A DNA stretch of 64,000 nucleotides. Source: Sphingomonas sp. Leaf32 (GTDB taxonomy: Bacteria; Pseudomonadota; Alphaproteobacteria; Sphingomonadales; Sphingomonadaceae). Below are positions 48,570-57,473 of this stretch, piece by piece. The translations under genes were made by a program, and so were the position numbers. The notes beneath the pieces are model-generated. The model did no database searches and was not told the origin of the DNA. It was given only the letters and a program-made list of their open reading frames with translations. The stretch spans positions 1 to 64,000 of the forward strand of contig NZ_LMLA01000002.1 of the NCBI RefSeq assembly GCF_001421765.1, in the 5' to 3' direction. Each line of letters opens with the position of its first letter. The first letter of the stretch is position 1.

Positions 48570-48928
48570 AGGGACGGCCGCTCGGCGAGCGACTGGGCTT
48601 CGCGGTAGCCGGATTGCGCGCGGCGTGGCGACGGGAAGCGAGCTTCCGCACCCATCTGGCTTTCGCCGGCGCGGCCGTCACCGGGCTGATCGTGCTGCAT
48701 CCCGTGCCGATCTGGTGGGCGTTGATCGGCATGACGATCGCCATCGTCCTGTCGCTCGAACTGCTCAACGCCGCGCTGGAAGGGGTGATCGACCTCCTCC
48801 ATCCCGGTCACCACCCGGAAGTGGGCGTGGTGAAGGACATGCTGGCGGGGGCGGTGCTGGTCGCCGCCATTGCCGCCTTGGTCGTCGCGGTCGCGATGGT
48901 CGTCGATACGCTGGAGTTGTTGCGATGA
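48566..48928 (+). CDS. dgkA: Diacylglycerol kinase
   Basis: A 120-residue trimeric inner-membrane enzyme. After a basic amphipathic start come three hydrophobic helices with the catalytic segment E-L-L-N-A-A-L-E-G-V-I-D and V-V-K-D-M-L-A-G-A-V. It recycles diacylglycerol to phosphatidic acid. It overlaps the antiporter by 4 nt upstream and the DUF423 gene by 4 nt downstream. Confidence 0.92.
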   Translation: MKGRPLGERLGFAVAGLRAAWRREASFRTHLAFAGAAVTGLIVLHPVPIWWALIGMTIAIVLSLELLNAALEGVIDLLHPGHHPEVGVVKDMLAGAVLVAAIAALVVAVAMVVDTLELLR

Positions 48929-49260
48929 ACTTCCTTCTGCTCGCGGCTGCGCTGTCGGGCGCGATGGCGGTCGCCGCCGGAGCGTTCGGCGCGCATGGGG
49001 CTTCCGGGCCGGCAGCCGAATGGCTGAAGACCGGCGGGCAATATCAGCTTGCCCACGCCATTGCCGCGCTGGTCGCGATCAGCCTTGGCGCGCGCGGGCC
49101 GGGCTGGCTGTTCGTCGGTGGTGGGCTGCTGTTCGGCGGGTCGCTATACGTCATGGCGCTGGGCGGTCCGCGTGGCCTACTGGGTCCGATCACCCCGCTG
49201 GGTGGACTGGCGATGATTGTCGGCTGGCTATGGCTCGGCTGGATCGCGCTGCGACGCTGA
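48925..49260 (+). CDS. DUF423 family membrane protein
   Basis: A 111-residue protein with about four hydrophobic helices. S-G-A-M-A-V-A-A-G-A-F-G-A-H-G and A-M-I-V-G-W-L-W-L-G-W are the DUF423 (YgdD) signature. Role unknown. It overlaps dgkA by 4 nt, so the three genes KefC-type, dgkA and DUF423 form one coupled operon. Confidence 0.85.
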   Translation: MNFLLLAAALSGAMAVAAGAFGAHGASGPAAEWLKTGGQYQLAHAIAALVAISLGARGPGWLFVGGGLLFGGSLYVMALGGPRGLLGPITPLGGLAMIVGWLWLGWIALRR

Positions 49261-49304
49261 AGCCTTGAGATAGCCGGCCGTCGTCTCCCCTATCAGGCGC
49301 GGCC

Positions 49305-49742
49305 TCAGTCGACGCCGATGGTATAGGTGTGGAACTGCGCATCGCGTTCCCACCCAGCGCGGACGTACAGCGCGTGGGCGGCGCTGTTGTCGACCGCCGT
49401 CGACAGTGACATCTTGGCCGCGCCGACCGAACGCGCATGAACGCAGGCGGCGTCCAGCAACGCCGCACCGACCCCCTGACAACGTGCCTCCGGTGCCACG
49501 AACAGATCGTTCAGGATCAGCGTCTTCCGCATCCGCACGGACGAGAAACACGGATAGAGCTGGGCAAAGCCCGCACCGTCCGCCGCCAGCAGGATCACCG
49601 ATTCGTCCCCCTTTATCCGCGCGGTCAGGAACGCGCGCGCGCCATCGAGGTCGCTGTTCCGACCATAGAATTGGCGATAGGCGTCGAACAACGGAACGAT
49701 CCGGTCGAGATGCTGCAAGGTCGCACGGCAAATCTGCACCAT
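49305..49742 (-). CDS. GNAT family N-acetyltransferase
   Basis: A 145-residue acetyltransferase: A-T-L-Q-H-L-D-R-I-V-P-L-F-D-A-Y at the start, then L-I-L-N-D-L-F-V-A-P-E-A-R-C-Q-G-V-G-A-A-L-L, the acetyl-CoA pyrophosphate loop (motif A), and A-L-Y-V-R-A-G-W-E-R-D. The usual R/Q-x-x-G-x-G/A pattern is present (R-C-Q-G-V-G). Target unknown. ATG 49742 is preferred over a GTG at 49754. Confidence 0.88.
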   Translation of the reverse strand: MVQICRATLQHLDRIVPLFDAYRQFYGRNSDLDGARAFLTARIKGDESVILLAADGAGFAQLYPCFSSVRMRKTLILNDLFVAPEARCQGVGAALLDAACVHARSVGAAKMSLSTAVDNSAAHALYVRAGWERDAQFHTYTIGVD

Positions 49743-49901
49743 GGTCTTCCCCACTCACCGAGACGGCGGCACCAGTTTTCGCCCATCCACGGCATGAATT
49801 CTCACCGACGAATCATGCGATTTCGCACACTTGGCCGCAGATCGTCGCGACCAGCATAGCGTCGCGACATGAACGTAGCGCAAACTCCGCCACCTTGCGC
49901 A

Positions 49902-51398
49902 TTATTGTCCGAAACGAACCTTGCCCGCCTGCGCCACCGCTTCGCGTGCAGCCGCCAGCAGCGCGCCTGCCTTCGCCTCGCACTCGCGCTGCTCGTACGC
50001 CGGATCGCTGTCAGCGACGATGCCCGCGCCCGACTGGACGTGCATCGTCCCGTCCTTCACCACCGCCGTCCGCAGCACGATGCACGAGTCCATCGACCCG
50101 TCGGGGCTGAAATAGCCGACGCCGCCGGCATAGGCCCCGCGACGCTCTCGCTCCAGTTCGGCGATGATCTGGCAGGCCCGCACCTTCGGCGCGCCCGATA
50201 CCGTGCCCGCGGGAAATCCGGCGAACAGCGCATCCAGCGCATCCGCGTCCGACCGAAGCGTGCCGACCACGTTCGACACGATGTGCATGACATGGCTGTA
50301 GAGTTCGACGGTATAGCTGTCGGTCACCCGCACGCTGCCGGCCGACGCGACCCGCCCGACATCGTTGCGGCCAAGGTCCAGCAGCATCAGATGCTCGGCC
50401 CGTTCCTTGGGATCGGCGAGCAGCCCGGTCCGGTTCGCCTCGTCCTCCGCCGCCGTACCGCCGCGCGGCCGGGTGCCGGCGATCGGCCGGATGGTCACTT
50501 CGCCATCGCGCAGCCGGACGAGGATTTCCGGGCTGGACCCGGTCAGCGCAAATCCGGGCAGGTCGAGATGGTAGAGGAACGGCGACGGGTTGATCCGCCG
50601 CAATGCCCGGTACAGTTCGAACGGTTCGAGCGGGAAGGGCGTCGTGAAGCGCTGTGCCAGCACCACCTGAAAAATGTCGCCGGCCGCGATATACTCCTTC
50701 GCCGCCGCAACCATGTCGCCATAGCGTCCAGCGGGCAGGGTCGGGGTCAGCGCCAGTTCAGGCACCTCGGCCAGTCGCGCGGGGGCGGGCAGGGCCGCTG
50801 CGTCCAGTGCCGCCGCTGTCGCCTCGATCCGGTCTGCCGCCGCCTCGACGCTCGCGCCTGGCCAGACCGGTGCGACGACGAACAACGTGTCCGACAGCCG
50901 GTCGAAGACCAGCAACACGGTCGGCCGGACGAACATCATGTCGGGCAGGCCCAGCGCGTCGTCCGCCGCCCGTGGCAGCGTTTCGACCAGTCCGACCGTC
51001 TCATAGCCGAAATAGCCGACGAGACAGGCAAGCGCGCGGGGCAGCGCGGGCGGCACGTCCATCCGGCACTGGCCGACCAGCGTCCGCAATGCCGCCAGTG
51101 TCGGCTCTTCGCAGGGCATGAACGCCTCGCGGTCGGTCAGCCACCGCGCGTTGATCGCCGCATCATGGCCCTGCGCCCGGAACACAAGATCGGGGGCCAG
51201 CCCCAACAGGCTGTACCGGCCACGCACCGACCCGCCCTCGACCGATTCCAGCAGGAAGTCACCGCGCCCCGGCTGGATCAGCTTGAGCGCGGCGGCGACC
51301 GGCGTCTCGGTATCGGCGACCCGCGTGGTCCACAGCAGCGCCGGCCGCCCTTCGGCCAGCGCGGCGCGGGCAGCGGCTACGCCCTCCAGTCCATTCAT
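49902..51398 (-). CDS. trpE: Anthranilate synthase component I
   Basis: A 498-residue chorismate-binding enzyme making anthranilate, the first step of tryptophan synthesis. The feedback site is near L-L-E-S-V-E-G-G and the chorismate-binding core includes S-P-E-I-L-V-R-L, I-R-P-I-A-G-T-R-P-R-G, A-E-H-L-M-L-L-D-L-G-R-N-D and F-P-A-G-T-V-S-G-A-P-K. The glutaminase partner (trpG) is not in the window. Its ATG overlaps the ppiD stop by 4 nt; no attenuator leader is seen. Confidence 0.96.
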   Translation of the reverse strand: MNGLEGVAAARAALAEGRPALLWTTRVADTETPVAAALKLIQPGRGDFLLESVEGGSVRGRYSLLGLAPDLVFRAQGHDAAINARWLTDREAFMPCEEPTLAALRTLVGQCRMDVPPALPRALACLVGYFGYETVGLVETLPRAADDALGLPDMMFVRPTVLLVFDRLSDTLFVVAPVWPGASVEAAADRIEATAAALDAAALPAPARLAEVPELALTPTLPAGRYGDMVAAAKEYIAAGDIFQVVLAQRFTTPFPLEPFELYRALRRINPSPFLYHLDLPGFALTGSSPEILVRLRDGEVTIRPIAGTRPRGGTAAEDEANRTGLLADPKERAEHLMLLDLGRNDVGRVASAGSVRVTDSYTVELYSHVMHIVSNVVGTLRSDADALDALFAGFPAGTVSGAPKVRACQIIAELERERRGAYAGGVGYFSPDGSMDSCIVLRTAVVKDGTMHVQSGAGIVADSDPAYEQRECEAKAGALLAAAREAVAQAGKVRFGQ

Positions 51399-53347
51399 TG
51401 TGCGGGGGCGGGCATGGCGCCGCCGACCAGTTCACCCCGGACGCGGTTGATCGCCTGTTCGTTGCGCTTCACGCCCACCTGCCGGCGAACCGCCTCGACG
51501 AACTGCTCGGCATATTCGTTACCGGTCAGGCGACCCAGTTCACGACCGACGCCGGTGATCGCCGCCTTGTCGTTCCGGGCATCGCCACGCTGGATGCCGT
51601 CGAGATAGACGATCAGCCAGCCCTCTCCGTTGGGCGCGGCGGTCAGCTTGGCCTTTTTCGGCGCCATGGAGAACATCAGCTGCAGCGCGGCGGGCACCTG
51701 CGCGCCCAGCTGCGACAGCTGCGCGCGCGATGCGTTCACCGGGCGCGGGGCCGGCAGGCGCGTGCCCGACTGGGCGACGGCGGTGCCGATCGGCATCCCG
51801 CCATTCACCTTGGTCAGGATCTGCTGTGCTACCGCACGGGCGGCTTTCAGCGCTTGATCCTGCTTGTACTGGCCGATCACCTGTTCGCGGATTTCGGCCA
51901 GCGGACGGGGCGCGGCGCGGGTGACCTCGCCGGTCGACACCAGCGCGAAGGTGCCATCGGCGGCCGTCTGCACGATCTGCGGCGCATCGCCCGATTCGGA
52001 GGCGAAGCCTGCCTGAACGATCGGAGTCAGCGCCGGATCGGGCTGGGCCGGCTTCAGCGGATCGATGCCCTGCGCGGTGACCGGGGCGGTCGCCTGCGCC
52101 GACAGCTTGGCATCCTTGACGATCTCATCGAACGTCGCGCCATCGGTGATGCCGCCGTCGATCTTTTCCTGAATGGCACCCAGCGCCGTCGCGCCCTTCG
52201 TCTTGCTCAATTCGGCGACCAGTTCGGGGCGGGCCTGTTCGATCGTCTTGCCAGGCACCTGCGTGACGGCATCGACCTTCAACACGACGAAGCCCAGCGG
52301 CGACTGGACCGGCCCGACGACCGCACCCTGCTGCGCGCCGAATGCGGCATCGGCAACGGCGGGCGAGGTCTTGCCCGCCAACTGCCCCTTGGTCTGGCCG
52401 GCGAAGCTCGTGGCTTCAAGACCGATCGCGCTGGCGGCGGTGGCCAGTGCCTGACCACCGCGGACCGCCTGCGCCAGCTTGGCGGCGACGGCTTGGTCGG
52501 CGATGACGACCTGCGACACGGTGCGCGTCTGCGACGGTGCGAAGCGCGCGGCATTGGCGCGATACGCGGCCTGAATCTCGGCATCGGTCGGTGCCGATTG
52601 GGCAAGGACGCTGGTCGGGGTGACGATCGCGTAGCGGATCACGCGACGCTCGGGCACGGTGTAACGCGCGCGATTGGCGGTGTAATAAGCCTGTAGCTGC
52701 TGATCGGTCGGTGCGGCCGGCGCGGGGAAGGCGGCGGTGGGCACGATCGCGACCTGACCGCTGCGCGCTTCCTTGGCGAGCGATGCGTAGGGCAGGGCCA
52801 GTTGTGCCGGCATGTAGCTGCTTTCCAGCGTGCGGGCCAGCATCAGGCGGGTAAGTGTGGCGCGGCGAATGTCGTCGCGCAACTGCTGCGGCGTGATCCG
52901 CGCACGTCCCAGCGCCTGTTCGAAGGTGCGCTGGTCGAACTTGCCGTCCAGCCCCTGGAACGCCGGCAGGCTGGCGATCTGGCCATCGACATAGCGGTCC
53001 GACACGACCAGCCCGTGATCCTGTGCGAACTGGCGCAGCGCTGCGTCGGAAATGGCCCGGTTCAACGACCCTTCGAAGCCGCCGCGCGCGATATACTGGG
53101 CGCTGTCCAGCCCCGGCTGCTGCTGCGCGGCCTGTTGCACGTCGCCCCGGATGCGGTCGGTCAGCGCGGTGTCGGTGATCGTATTGTCGCCGATGGTCGC
53201 CACGGTCGCCCCGCTGCCACCCAGCGACGACGGACGCAGGCCGTTGAGATCGGCCATGGCAAAGCCGACGGCGATGACCGCCAGCAACAGCAGGCCGACG
53301 AAGATGCCGACCTTCGACTTGGTCATGCGCCTGAAGAAACCGAGCAT
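51395..53347 (-). CDS. ppiD: SurA/PpiD-type peptidylprolyl isomerase
   Basis: A 650-residue periplasmic foldase anchored by one N-terminal helix (V-G-I-F-V-G-L-L-L-L-A-V-I-A-V-G). The SurA-N-like chaperone region (V-A-T-I-G-D-N-T-I-T) is followed by a parvulin domain (S-Q-V-V-I-A-D.. to G-P-V-Q-S-P-L-G-F-V-V-L-K-V) and a second chaperone part. It folds outer-membrane and periplasmic proteins. ATG 53347 lacks a strong ribosome binding site; 53326 is an alternative. It forms a leftward unit with trpE. Confidence 0.9.
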   Translation of the reverse strand: MLGFFRRMTKSKVGIFVGLLLLAVIAVGFAMADLNGLRPSSLGGSGATVATIGDNTITDTALTDRIRGDVQQAAQQQPGLDSAQYIARGGFEGSLNRAISDAALRQFAQDHGLVVSDRYVDGQIASLPAFQGLDGKFDQRTFEQALGRARITPQQLRDDIRRATLTRLMLARTLESSYMPAQLALPYASLAKEARSGQVAIVPTAAFPAPAAPTDQQLQAYYTANRARYTVPERRVIRYAIVTPTSVLAQSAPTDAEIQAAYRANAARFAPSQTRTVSQVVIADQAVAAKLAQAVRGGQALATAASAIGLEATSFAGQTKGQLAGKTSPAVADAAFGAQQGAVVGPVQSPLGFVVLKVDAVTQVPGKTIEQARPELVAELSKTKGATALGAIQEKIDGGITDGATFDEIVKDAKLSAQATAPVTAQGIDPLKPAQPDPALTPIVQAGFASESGDAPQIVQTAADGTFALVSTGEVTRAAPRPLAEIREQVIGQYKQDQALKAARAVAQQILTKVNGGMPIGTAVAQSGTRLPAPRPVNASRAQLSQLGAQVPAALQLMFSMAPKKAKLTAAPNGEGWLIVYLDGIQRGDARNDKAAITGVGRELGRLTGNEYAEQFVEAVRRQVGVKRNEQAINRVRGELVGGAMPAPAQ

Positions 53348-53477
53348 CCGTGCAACCGATCGAAAGGAATGAAAGGATGCTGCTTTAGAAGGCGGTCGCG
53401 CCCGCTTCAAGGTTGCGCGGACCGCCACATGCGCTATCGGCTGTAGAACATGTAAAACGCTTCGGGGAGCCTTGGGT

Positions 53478-54224
53478 ATGAGTCGTCGCAAGCTGGTTGC
53501 CGGCAACTGGAAGATGCACGGACTGCGCGGGCAGTTGGCGGAAGTCGCCGCGATCGATGCCGCCGCCGCCGCCGCACCCGGTGTCGATGTCGCGCTGTGC
53601 GTACCGGCCACGCTGGTCCATCCGGCGTCCGAGATCGCCACGGTGATGCAGATTGGTGGGCAGGATGTCCATGCCAATGATCGCGGCGCCCATACCGGCT
53701 GCGTCTCGGCGGAGATGCTGGTCGAATCCGGCGCGACCATCGTGATCGTCGGTCATAGCGAGCGGCGCGCCGACCAGAATGAGACCAGCCATGATGCCTG
53801 GGCCAAGGCCGCTGCCGCCCGTCGCCATGGGCTGAACGTCATCCTGTGCTGCGGCGAAACCGAGGCGGAGCGCGATGCCGGCCGTGCCGAACGGGTCGTG
53901 CAGGCGCAGATCGAGAAGTCGGTGCCGGAGGGGGCAAGCGGCGAATGGTTCACGCTCGCCTATGAGCCGCGCTGGGCGATCGGCACCGGACGCACCCCGT
54001 CCGCCGACGAGATCGCGCAGGTCCACGCCATCGCCCGCGCGAAATTGCGCCAGATGGTTGGCGACGCGGCCGACGGCATTCGTATCCTGTACGGCGGGTC
54101 GGTGACCGGCGCCAATGCCGCATCGATCCTGTCGATCGACGATGTCGACGGCGCACTGGTCGGCGGGGCCAGCCTGACCGCCGAGAAATTCGTGCCGATC
54201 ATCGAGGCTGCGGCCGAGCTGTAA
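53478..54224 (+). CDS. tpiA: Triosephosphate isomerase
   Basis: A 248-residue TIM barrel interconverting dihydroxyacetone phosphate and glyceraldehyde 3-phosphate. Catalytic Asn10 and Lys12 lie in V-A-G-N-W-K-M-H, the His in I-V-G-H-S-E-R-R, and the Glu in A-Y-E-P-R-W-A-I-G-T-G; the phosphate loop is Y-G-G-S-V. ATG 53478 is preferred to an in-frame upstream TTG. It is divergent from the ppiD gene. Confidence 0.97.
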   Translation: MSRRKLVAGNWKMHGLRGQLAEVAAIDAAAAAAPGVDVALCVPATLVHPASEIATVMQIGGQDVHANDRGAHTGCVSAEMLVESGATIVIVGHSERRADQNETSHDAWAKAAAARRHGLNVILCCGETEAERDAGRAERVVQAQIEKSVPEGASGEWFTLAYEPRWAIGTGRTPSADEIAQVHAIARAKLRQMVGDAADGIRILYGGSVTGANAASILSIDDVDGALVGGASLTAEKFVPIIEAAAEL

Positions 54225-54323
54225 CCGCGACGGGCGCCGACGCGAGCGGGAACGGTCTGCGTCAGCGCCGGTTCATTCCCGATATGCTAAGTGTGCCATG
54301 TTGCTCCAACCGGGATGCCAATC

Positions 54324-54731
54324 ATGCGTGTCTTCACTCTGTTGTCCGTTGCCCTCATCGCCGCTACGATGGCTCCCCTGGCCGCGCGTGAGCGCGTCGA
54401 TGCTGCAGGGGAGGTGGCGCTGTCGCGCATTACTGAGCGTCGCGACGCCGGCAAGCCGGTCGACTGCATCAACCTGCGCGATATTCGTTCGAGCGAGATC
54501 GTGCCCAATACTGCGATCGTCTATCGCATGAACAACGGTACGCTGTTCGTGAATCGGCCGCAGGGTGGGGCGTTTCTCGATCGGGACGACATCCTCGTCA
54601 CCCGGACGATCGGCACGCAATTGTGCCGGATCGACATCGTCAATCTGCTCGACCGCAATTCGCGGATGATGAGCGGTTCGCTGTCGCTGGGTGATTTCGT
54701 ACCCTATTCGAAGCTGCCGCGCCGTAACTGA
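54324..54731 (+). CDS. Secreted hypothetical protein
   Basis: A 135-residue protein with a clear signal peptide (V-F-T-L-L-S-V-A-L-I-A-A-T-M-A-P-L-A-A, cleavage after A-R or A-A). The mature part is small and beta-rich, with V-D-C-I-N-L-R-D-I-R and L-C-R-I-D-I-V-N-L-L-D-R, so two Cys may form a disulfide. Related proteins are common in sphingomonads beside the SRP RNA gene (from memory). The function is unknown. Confidence 0.65.
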   Translation: MRVFTLLSVALIAATMAPLAARERVDAAGEVALSRITERRDAGKPVDCINLRDIRSSEIVPNTAIVYRMNNGTLFVNRPQGGAFLDRDDILVTRTIGTQLCRIDIVNLLDRNSRMMSGSLSLGDFVPYSKLPRRN

Positions 54732-54770
54732 TCGCTTGCGCCCGGCTGCCGCTTCGCCCATATGGCGCGC

Positions 54771-54858
54771 GGGAGTCGGGCGGACGATGCCGTCGCCAAC
54801 CCGGTCAGGTCCGGAAGGAAGCAGCCGCAACGATTTCGCAGCGGGTCGTCCGGCTCCC
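54771..54858 (+). ncRNA. ffs: Signal recognition particle RNA, small bacterial type (4.5S)
   Basis: The conserved SRP hairpin is visible: ACCCGGTCAGGTCCGGAAGG at about 54800-54819, then AAGCAGCCGCAACG, with GTCAGG..GGAAGGAAGCAG the Ffh-binding tetraloop region. The ends GGGAG (54771) and GGCTCCC (to 54858) pair to close the helix. Length about 88 nt. It binds Ffh and FtsY in co-translational membrane targeting. It lies in the gap between convergent genes. Confidence 0.9.
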
Positions 54859-54862
54859 ACCT

Positions 54863-56185
54863 CTATCGCGGCGCGGCAAGGTCCAGCGCGCGAGCCATCA
54901 GCCCGGTGAATTTCAGCGTGTCGACGTCCTTGTCAGGATCGTTGACGCCGGCGCTCAACACGTACCAGCCGCCATCCCTGGCTTGCAGCAGGAACGTCAT
55001 GGTCAGCACACCCGGCTCCGACCCGCCCTTGTAACCGACATAGCGCCAGTTGGTGACCGCATCGGGAATGCCGGGATTCTTCGACAGGATCGCGCGCAGA
55101 TCGCCCCCGGCGGGACCGGCCATGTGCTGTCGCAGCCAGTCCATCGCGCGGATCAGGTCGTTGGGGCTGGCGAACCATTCCAGTTCGGCGATACGCAGCG
55201 GCCTGCCATTCTGGAACAGGTCGCGCGGGATCGCGGCGATCGACGTATCACGTACCTTTCCGTTCAGGAACGCCCGCCGCGCGGCGGTATCGAGCGACAG
55301 ATACTGTGTGCCGAGCGCGCCGCCATGCACGCCCTTCAGCTTGAAGAGTTCCAGTGCGCCAAGGAACGGGACGTTGCGCGCGCCGCCATCGGTGAAGCCG
55401 ACGACCGGCAGCATCGCCTCCACCTTTTCCCGGCCGAGGTGAAACAGCAGAATGTCGGTCGCGCTGTTGTCGCTGACGGAGATCATCCGCTCGGCCAGTT
55501 CGCGCAGGCCGATGCGCGTCCCCCTGGGCCGCTGCGCATAGCCGCCGCCCGGCAAGGCCGACCCGTCGAGCGTCACGATGTCGCTCCACTTGCGCTCGCC
55601 CGCTTCGATCGAGCGGACGAGTTCGGCGAGGATGACGAGCTTGAACGCCGAACCGATCGCGATGGGTGTGTTGGCGTTGTGCGTCTTGCTTTTTTGGGAT
55701 GCGCCGTCGTCCAGCCGGGCGAGCGCGAAGGCGCTGGCACCGGGAAGGGCCGCGAGTTGGGCAACGACGTCGTCGATCGTCTGGACGTCACCGACCCGAG
55801 GCGTGGCGCCCATGAGGCGGAGGCCGGTAATCGCGTGGGGTGCGGCGGGATCGACGACAAGGTCGGCGTTCAAGGTTCCGCGTTCGAACCCGATGCGGAC
55901 ATGGGCCGACCAAGGTGTCAGAGGATCGATCGCCTCAACCCCGGTCGGCTTTCCCAGCGCCGTCGCCAATTGCGCGTTGATCGTCGCCAGGTTGGTCTCC
56001 GGCACTGCCGCTTTGAACGCGGGCGAGAACATCGTTTCGTAACCGCCCTGACCGCCGATCAGGCGAACCACCTGCCGCGCGCGATCCGCAAACTCGGGCG
56101 CGACTTCGACGGATTTTCGATCCACCGCCGGGGGTGGCGGCGACACGATCGATGTCGCCGCCTGCAACGCGATCAACGGCAGCAT
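54863..56185 (-). CDS. Class A beta-lactamase-like serine hydrolase
   Basis: A 440-residue secreted protein with a weak signal peptide. An N-terminal domain of about 150 residues (W-S-A-H-V-R-I-G-F-E-R) is followed by a penicillin-recognising hydrolase domain: S-A-F-K (Ser179, Lys182), S-D-N (238-240) and K-G-G (386-388) in place of the K-T-G of true beta-lactamases. Such proteins hydrolyse or bind peptidoglycan-like or ester substrates; resistance is not implied. It is 4 nt from the next gene on the same strand. Confidence 0.8.
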   Translation of the reverse strand: MLPLIALQAATSIVSPPPPAVDRKSVEVAPEFADRARQVVRLIGGQGGYETMFSPAFKAAVPETNLATINAQLATALGKPTGVEAIDPLTPWSAHVRIGFERGTLNADLVVDPAAPHAITGLRLMGATPRVGDVQTIDDVVAQLAALPGASAFALARLDDGASQKSKTHNANTPIAIGSAFKLVILAELVRSIEAGERKWSDIVTLDGSALPGGGYAQRPRGTRIGLRELAERMISVSDNSATDILLFHLGREKVEAMLPVVGFTDGGARNVPFLGALELFKLKGVHGGALGTQYLSLDTAARRAFLNGKVRDTSIAAIPRDLFQNGRPLRIAELEWFASPNDLIRAMDWLRQHMAGPAGGDLRAILSKNPGIPDAVTNWRYVGYKGGSEPGVLTMTFLLQARDGGWYVLSAGVNDPDKDVDTLKFTGLMARALDLAAPR

Positions 56186-56189
56186 GGGG

Positions 56190-57416
56190 TTACACTATCG
56201 GCCGGGGAACATTGGGAGAGCCTGCACCGGCCGACGCGGTAGGTTCGATTGACAGATCGGTCATCTCGATTCGGGATACGGGCGAACGCGCCGCAAGTCG
56301 CGATCCGGTCATCGTTTCGAGTGTCGCGGTCTTCGTATAGCGTTCGACCCGGAATACCCCGGGTTGCCCGTCGACGATCGTCAGCGGGGCATAGCGCCGC
56401 GTCCTGATGGATTTGGTGACGGCGTCCGCCCAATCGCCGCTATAGCCGTTACTGGTCCGGATCGTTTCGATCTCCTGCGGCCGGCCGTTCGCATCGATAT
56501 AGAAAGCGACGTCGATCCATTGATCTTCGACCAGATCGGCCGATATGAGCGCGGTGCGCGACGTCATCGCTCCTTCCGACCGCGAATTGGTCACGGTGCG
56601 CGCGTTGTTCAGGATGACGGGTTCGCCGTACAGCAAGGTCGGTCGAGCGGTCGGCGTCCCCGACTGGATCGATGCCAGCATCTGCTCGATCCGTTCGGGC
56701 GAAGCGTCGCGCAGCGCCAGCCGGGCGAGGCCGTTGCGCGCAGCGTCGGCAAAGACCGCATGTTCGGGAACCGTGCTGTCGGCCAGTTCGCGCAGTACCG
56801 CGCGTGCACGCACGGTATAGACGTAATCGGGTTTGGCCAGCGAGGCCAGCAGGACGCCCCGGCGGAAGCGGGCATAACCCTCGATCTTGCGGTTGCCGAT
56901 CGCCAGCGCGGCCTTTTCGATCTGCCGGTAATTATTTTCGGCGATCGCGTAATTCATCTGCTTGGCAAAGACATCGGCAAGTTCGATCTGCCCGACCAGG
57001 ACGTCGGGATTGTTGCCGTCCAGCCCGGCGCGAAGGGACGATACCATGTCGGTGGTGCTCGCCCGCTCCAGCCCGGCCTCGCCCAGATGTGCCGATAGCC
57101 GGGCATGGGCGCGGAACAGGCTCGCGACTTCGCGTGGCAGTTCGGCGGCATGGCCGCGATTGCGCCGGATACCCGCTGCCGCGATATTCTGGGCATTCTC
57201 ATACTGCCCCGCGACAAACAGATTTTCCGCATGTGCCAATGTGGCGGCGATATCTTCCTTCGGCGGGCAATTACGCGAAACGCAGGCGTCGAGCGCCTTC
57301 TTCGTATCGCTCAGCCGATTGCCCGTGACTACAATTTCCGGCCCCTGCTTCACGGTCGCTTCCTGCGGAAGTGCCGGTGCGGCAAGTGCCAGTAATGCGG
57401 TGACTATCGGCTGCAT
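56190..57416 (-). CDS. Periplasmic protein with TonB-like C-terminal domain
   Basis: A 408-residue protein with a signal peptide (P-I-V-T-A-L-L-A-L-A-A-P-A). The start of the mature region has Q-G-P-E-I-V-V-T-G-N-R-L, the TonB-box-like pattern seen at the N-terminus of TonB-dependent receptors. A helical TPR-like middle (A-Y... repeats around 60-230) follows, then W-I-D-V-A-F-Y-I-D-A-N-G-R-P and Y-A-P-L, which resembles a TonB C-terminal domain. It is upstream of the beta-lactamase-like gene with a 4-nt gap, so they are probably coexpressed. Confidence 0.65.
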   Translation of the reverse strand: MQPIVTALLALAAPALPQEATVKQGPEIVVTGNRLSDTKKALDACVSRNCPPKEDIAATLAHAENLFVAGQYENAQNIAAAGIRRNRGHAAELPREVASLFRAHARLSAHLGEAGLERASTTDMVSSLRAGLDGNNPDVLVGQIELADVFAKQMNYAIAENNYRQIEKAALAIGNRKIEGYARFRRGVLLASLAKPDYVYTVRARAVLRELADSTVPEHAVFADAARNGLARLALRDASPERIEQMLASIQSGTPTARPTLLYGEPVILNNARTVTNSRSEGAMTSRTALISADLVEDQWIDVAFYIDANGRPQEIETIRTSNGYSGDWADAVTKSIRTRRYAPLTIVDGQPGVFRVERYTKTATLETMTGSRLAARSPVSRIEMTDLSIEPTASAGAGSPNVPRPIV

Positions 57417-57473
57417 CGTTGCGGATCCTCTTCGTGGCTTCCGTCCCCGAATACGATGTTGCGCGTGCGCTCG

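Noticed and set aside
54691-55034. Short plus-strand frames after the secreted-protein gene
   Set aside because: They coincide with the SRP RNA gene and the end of the antisense hydrolase gene.
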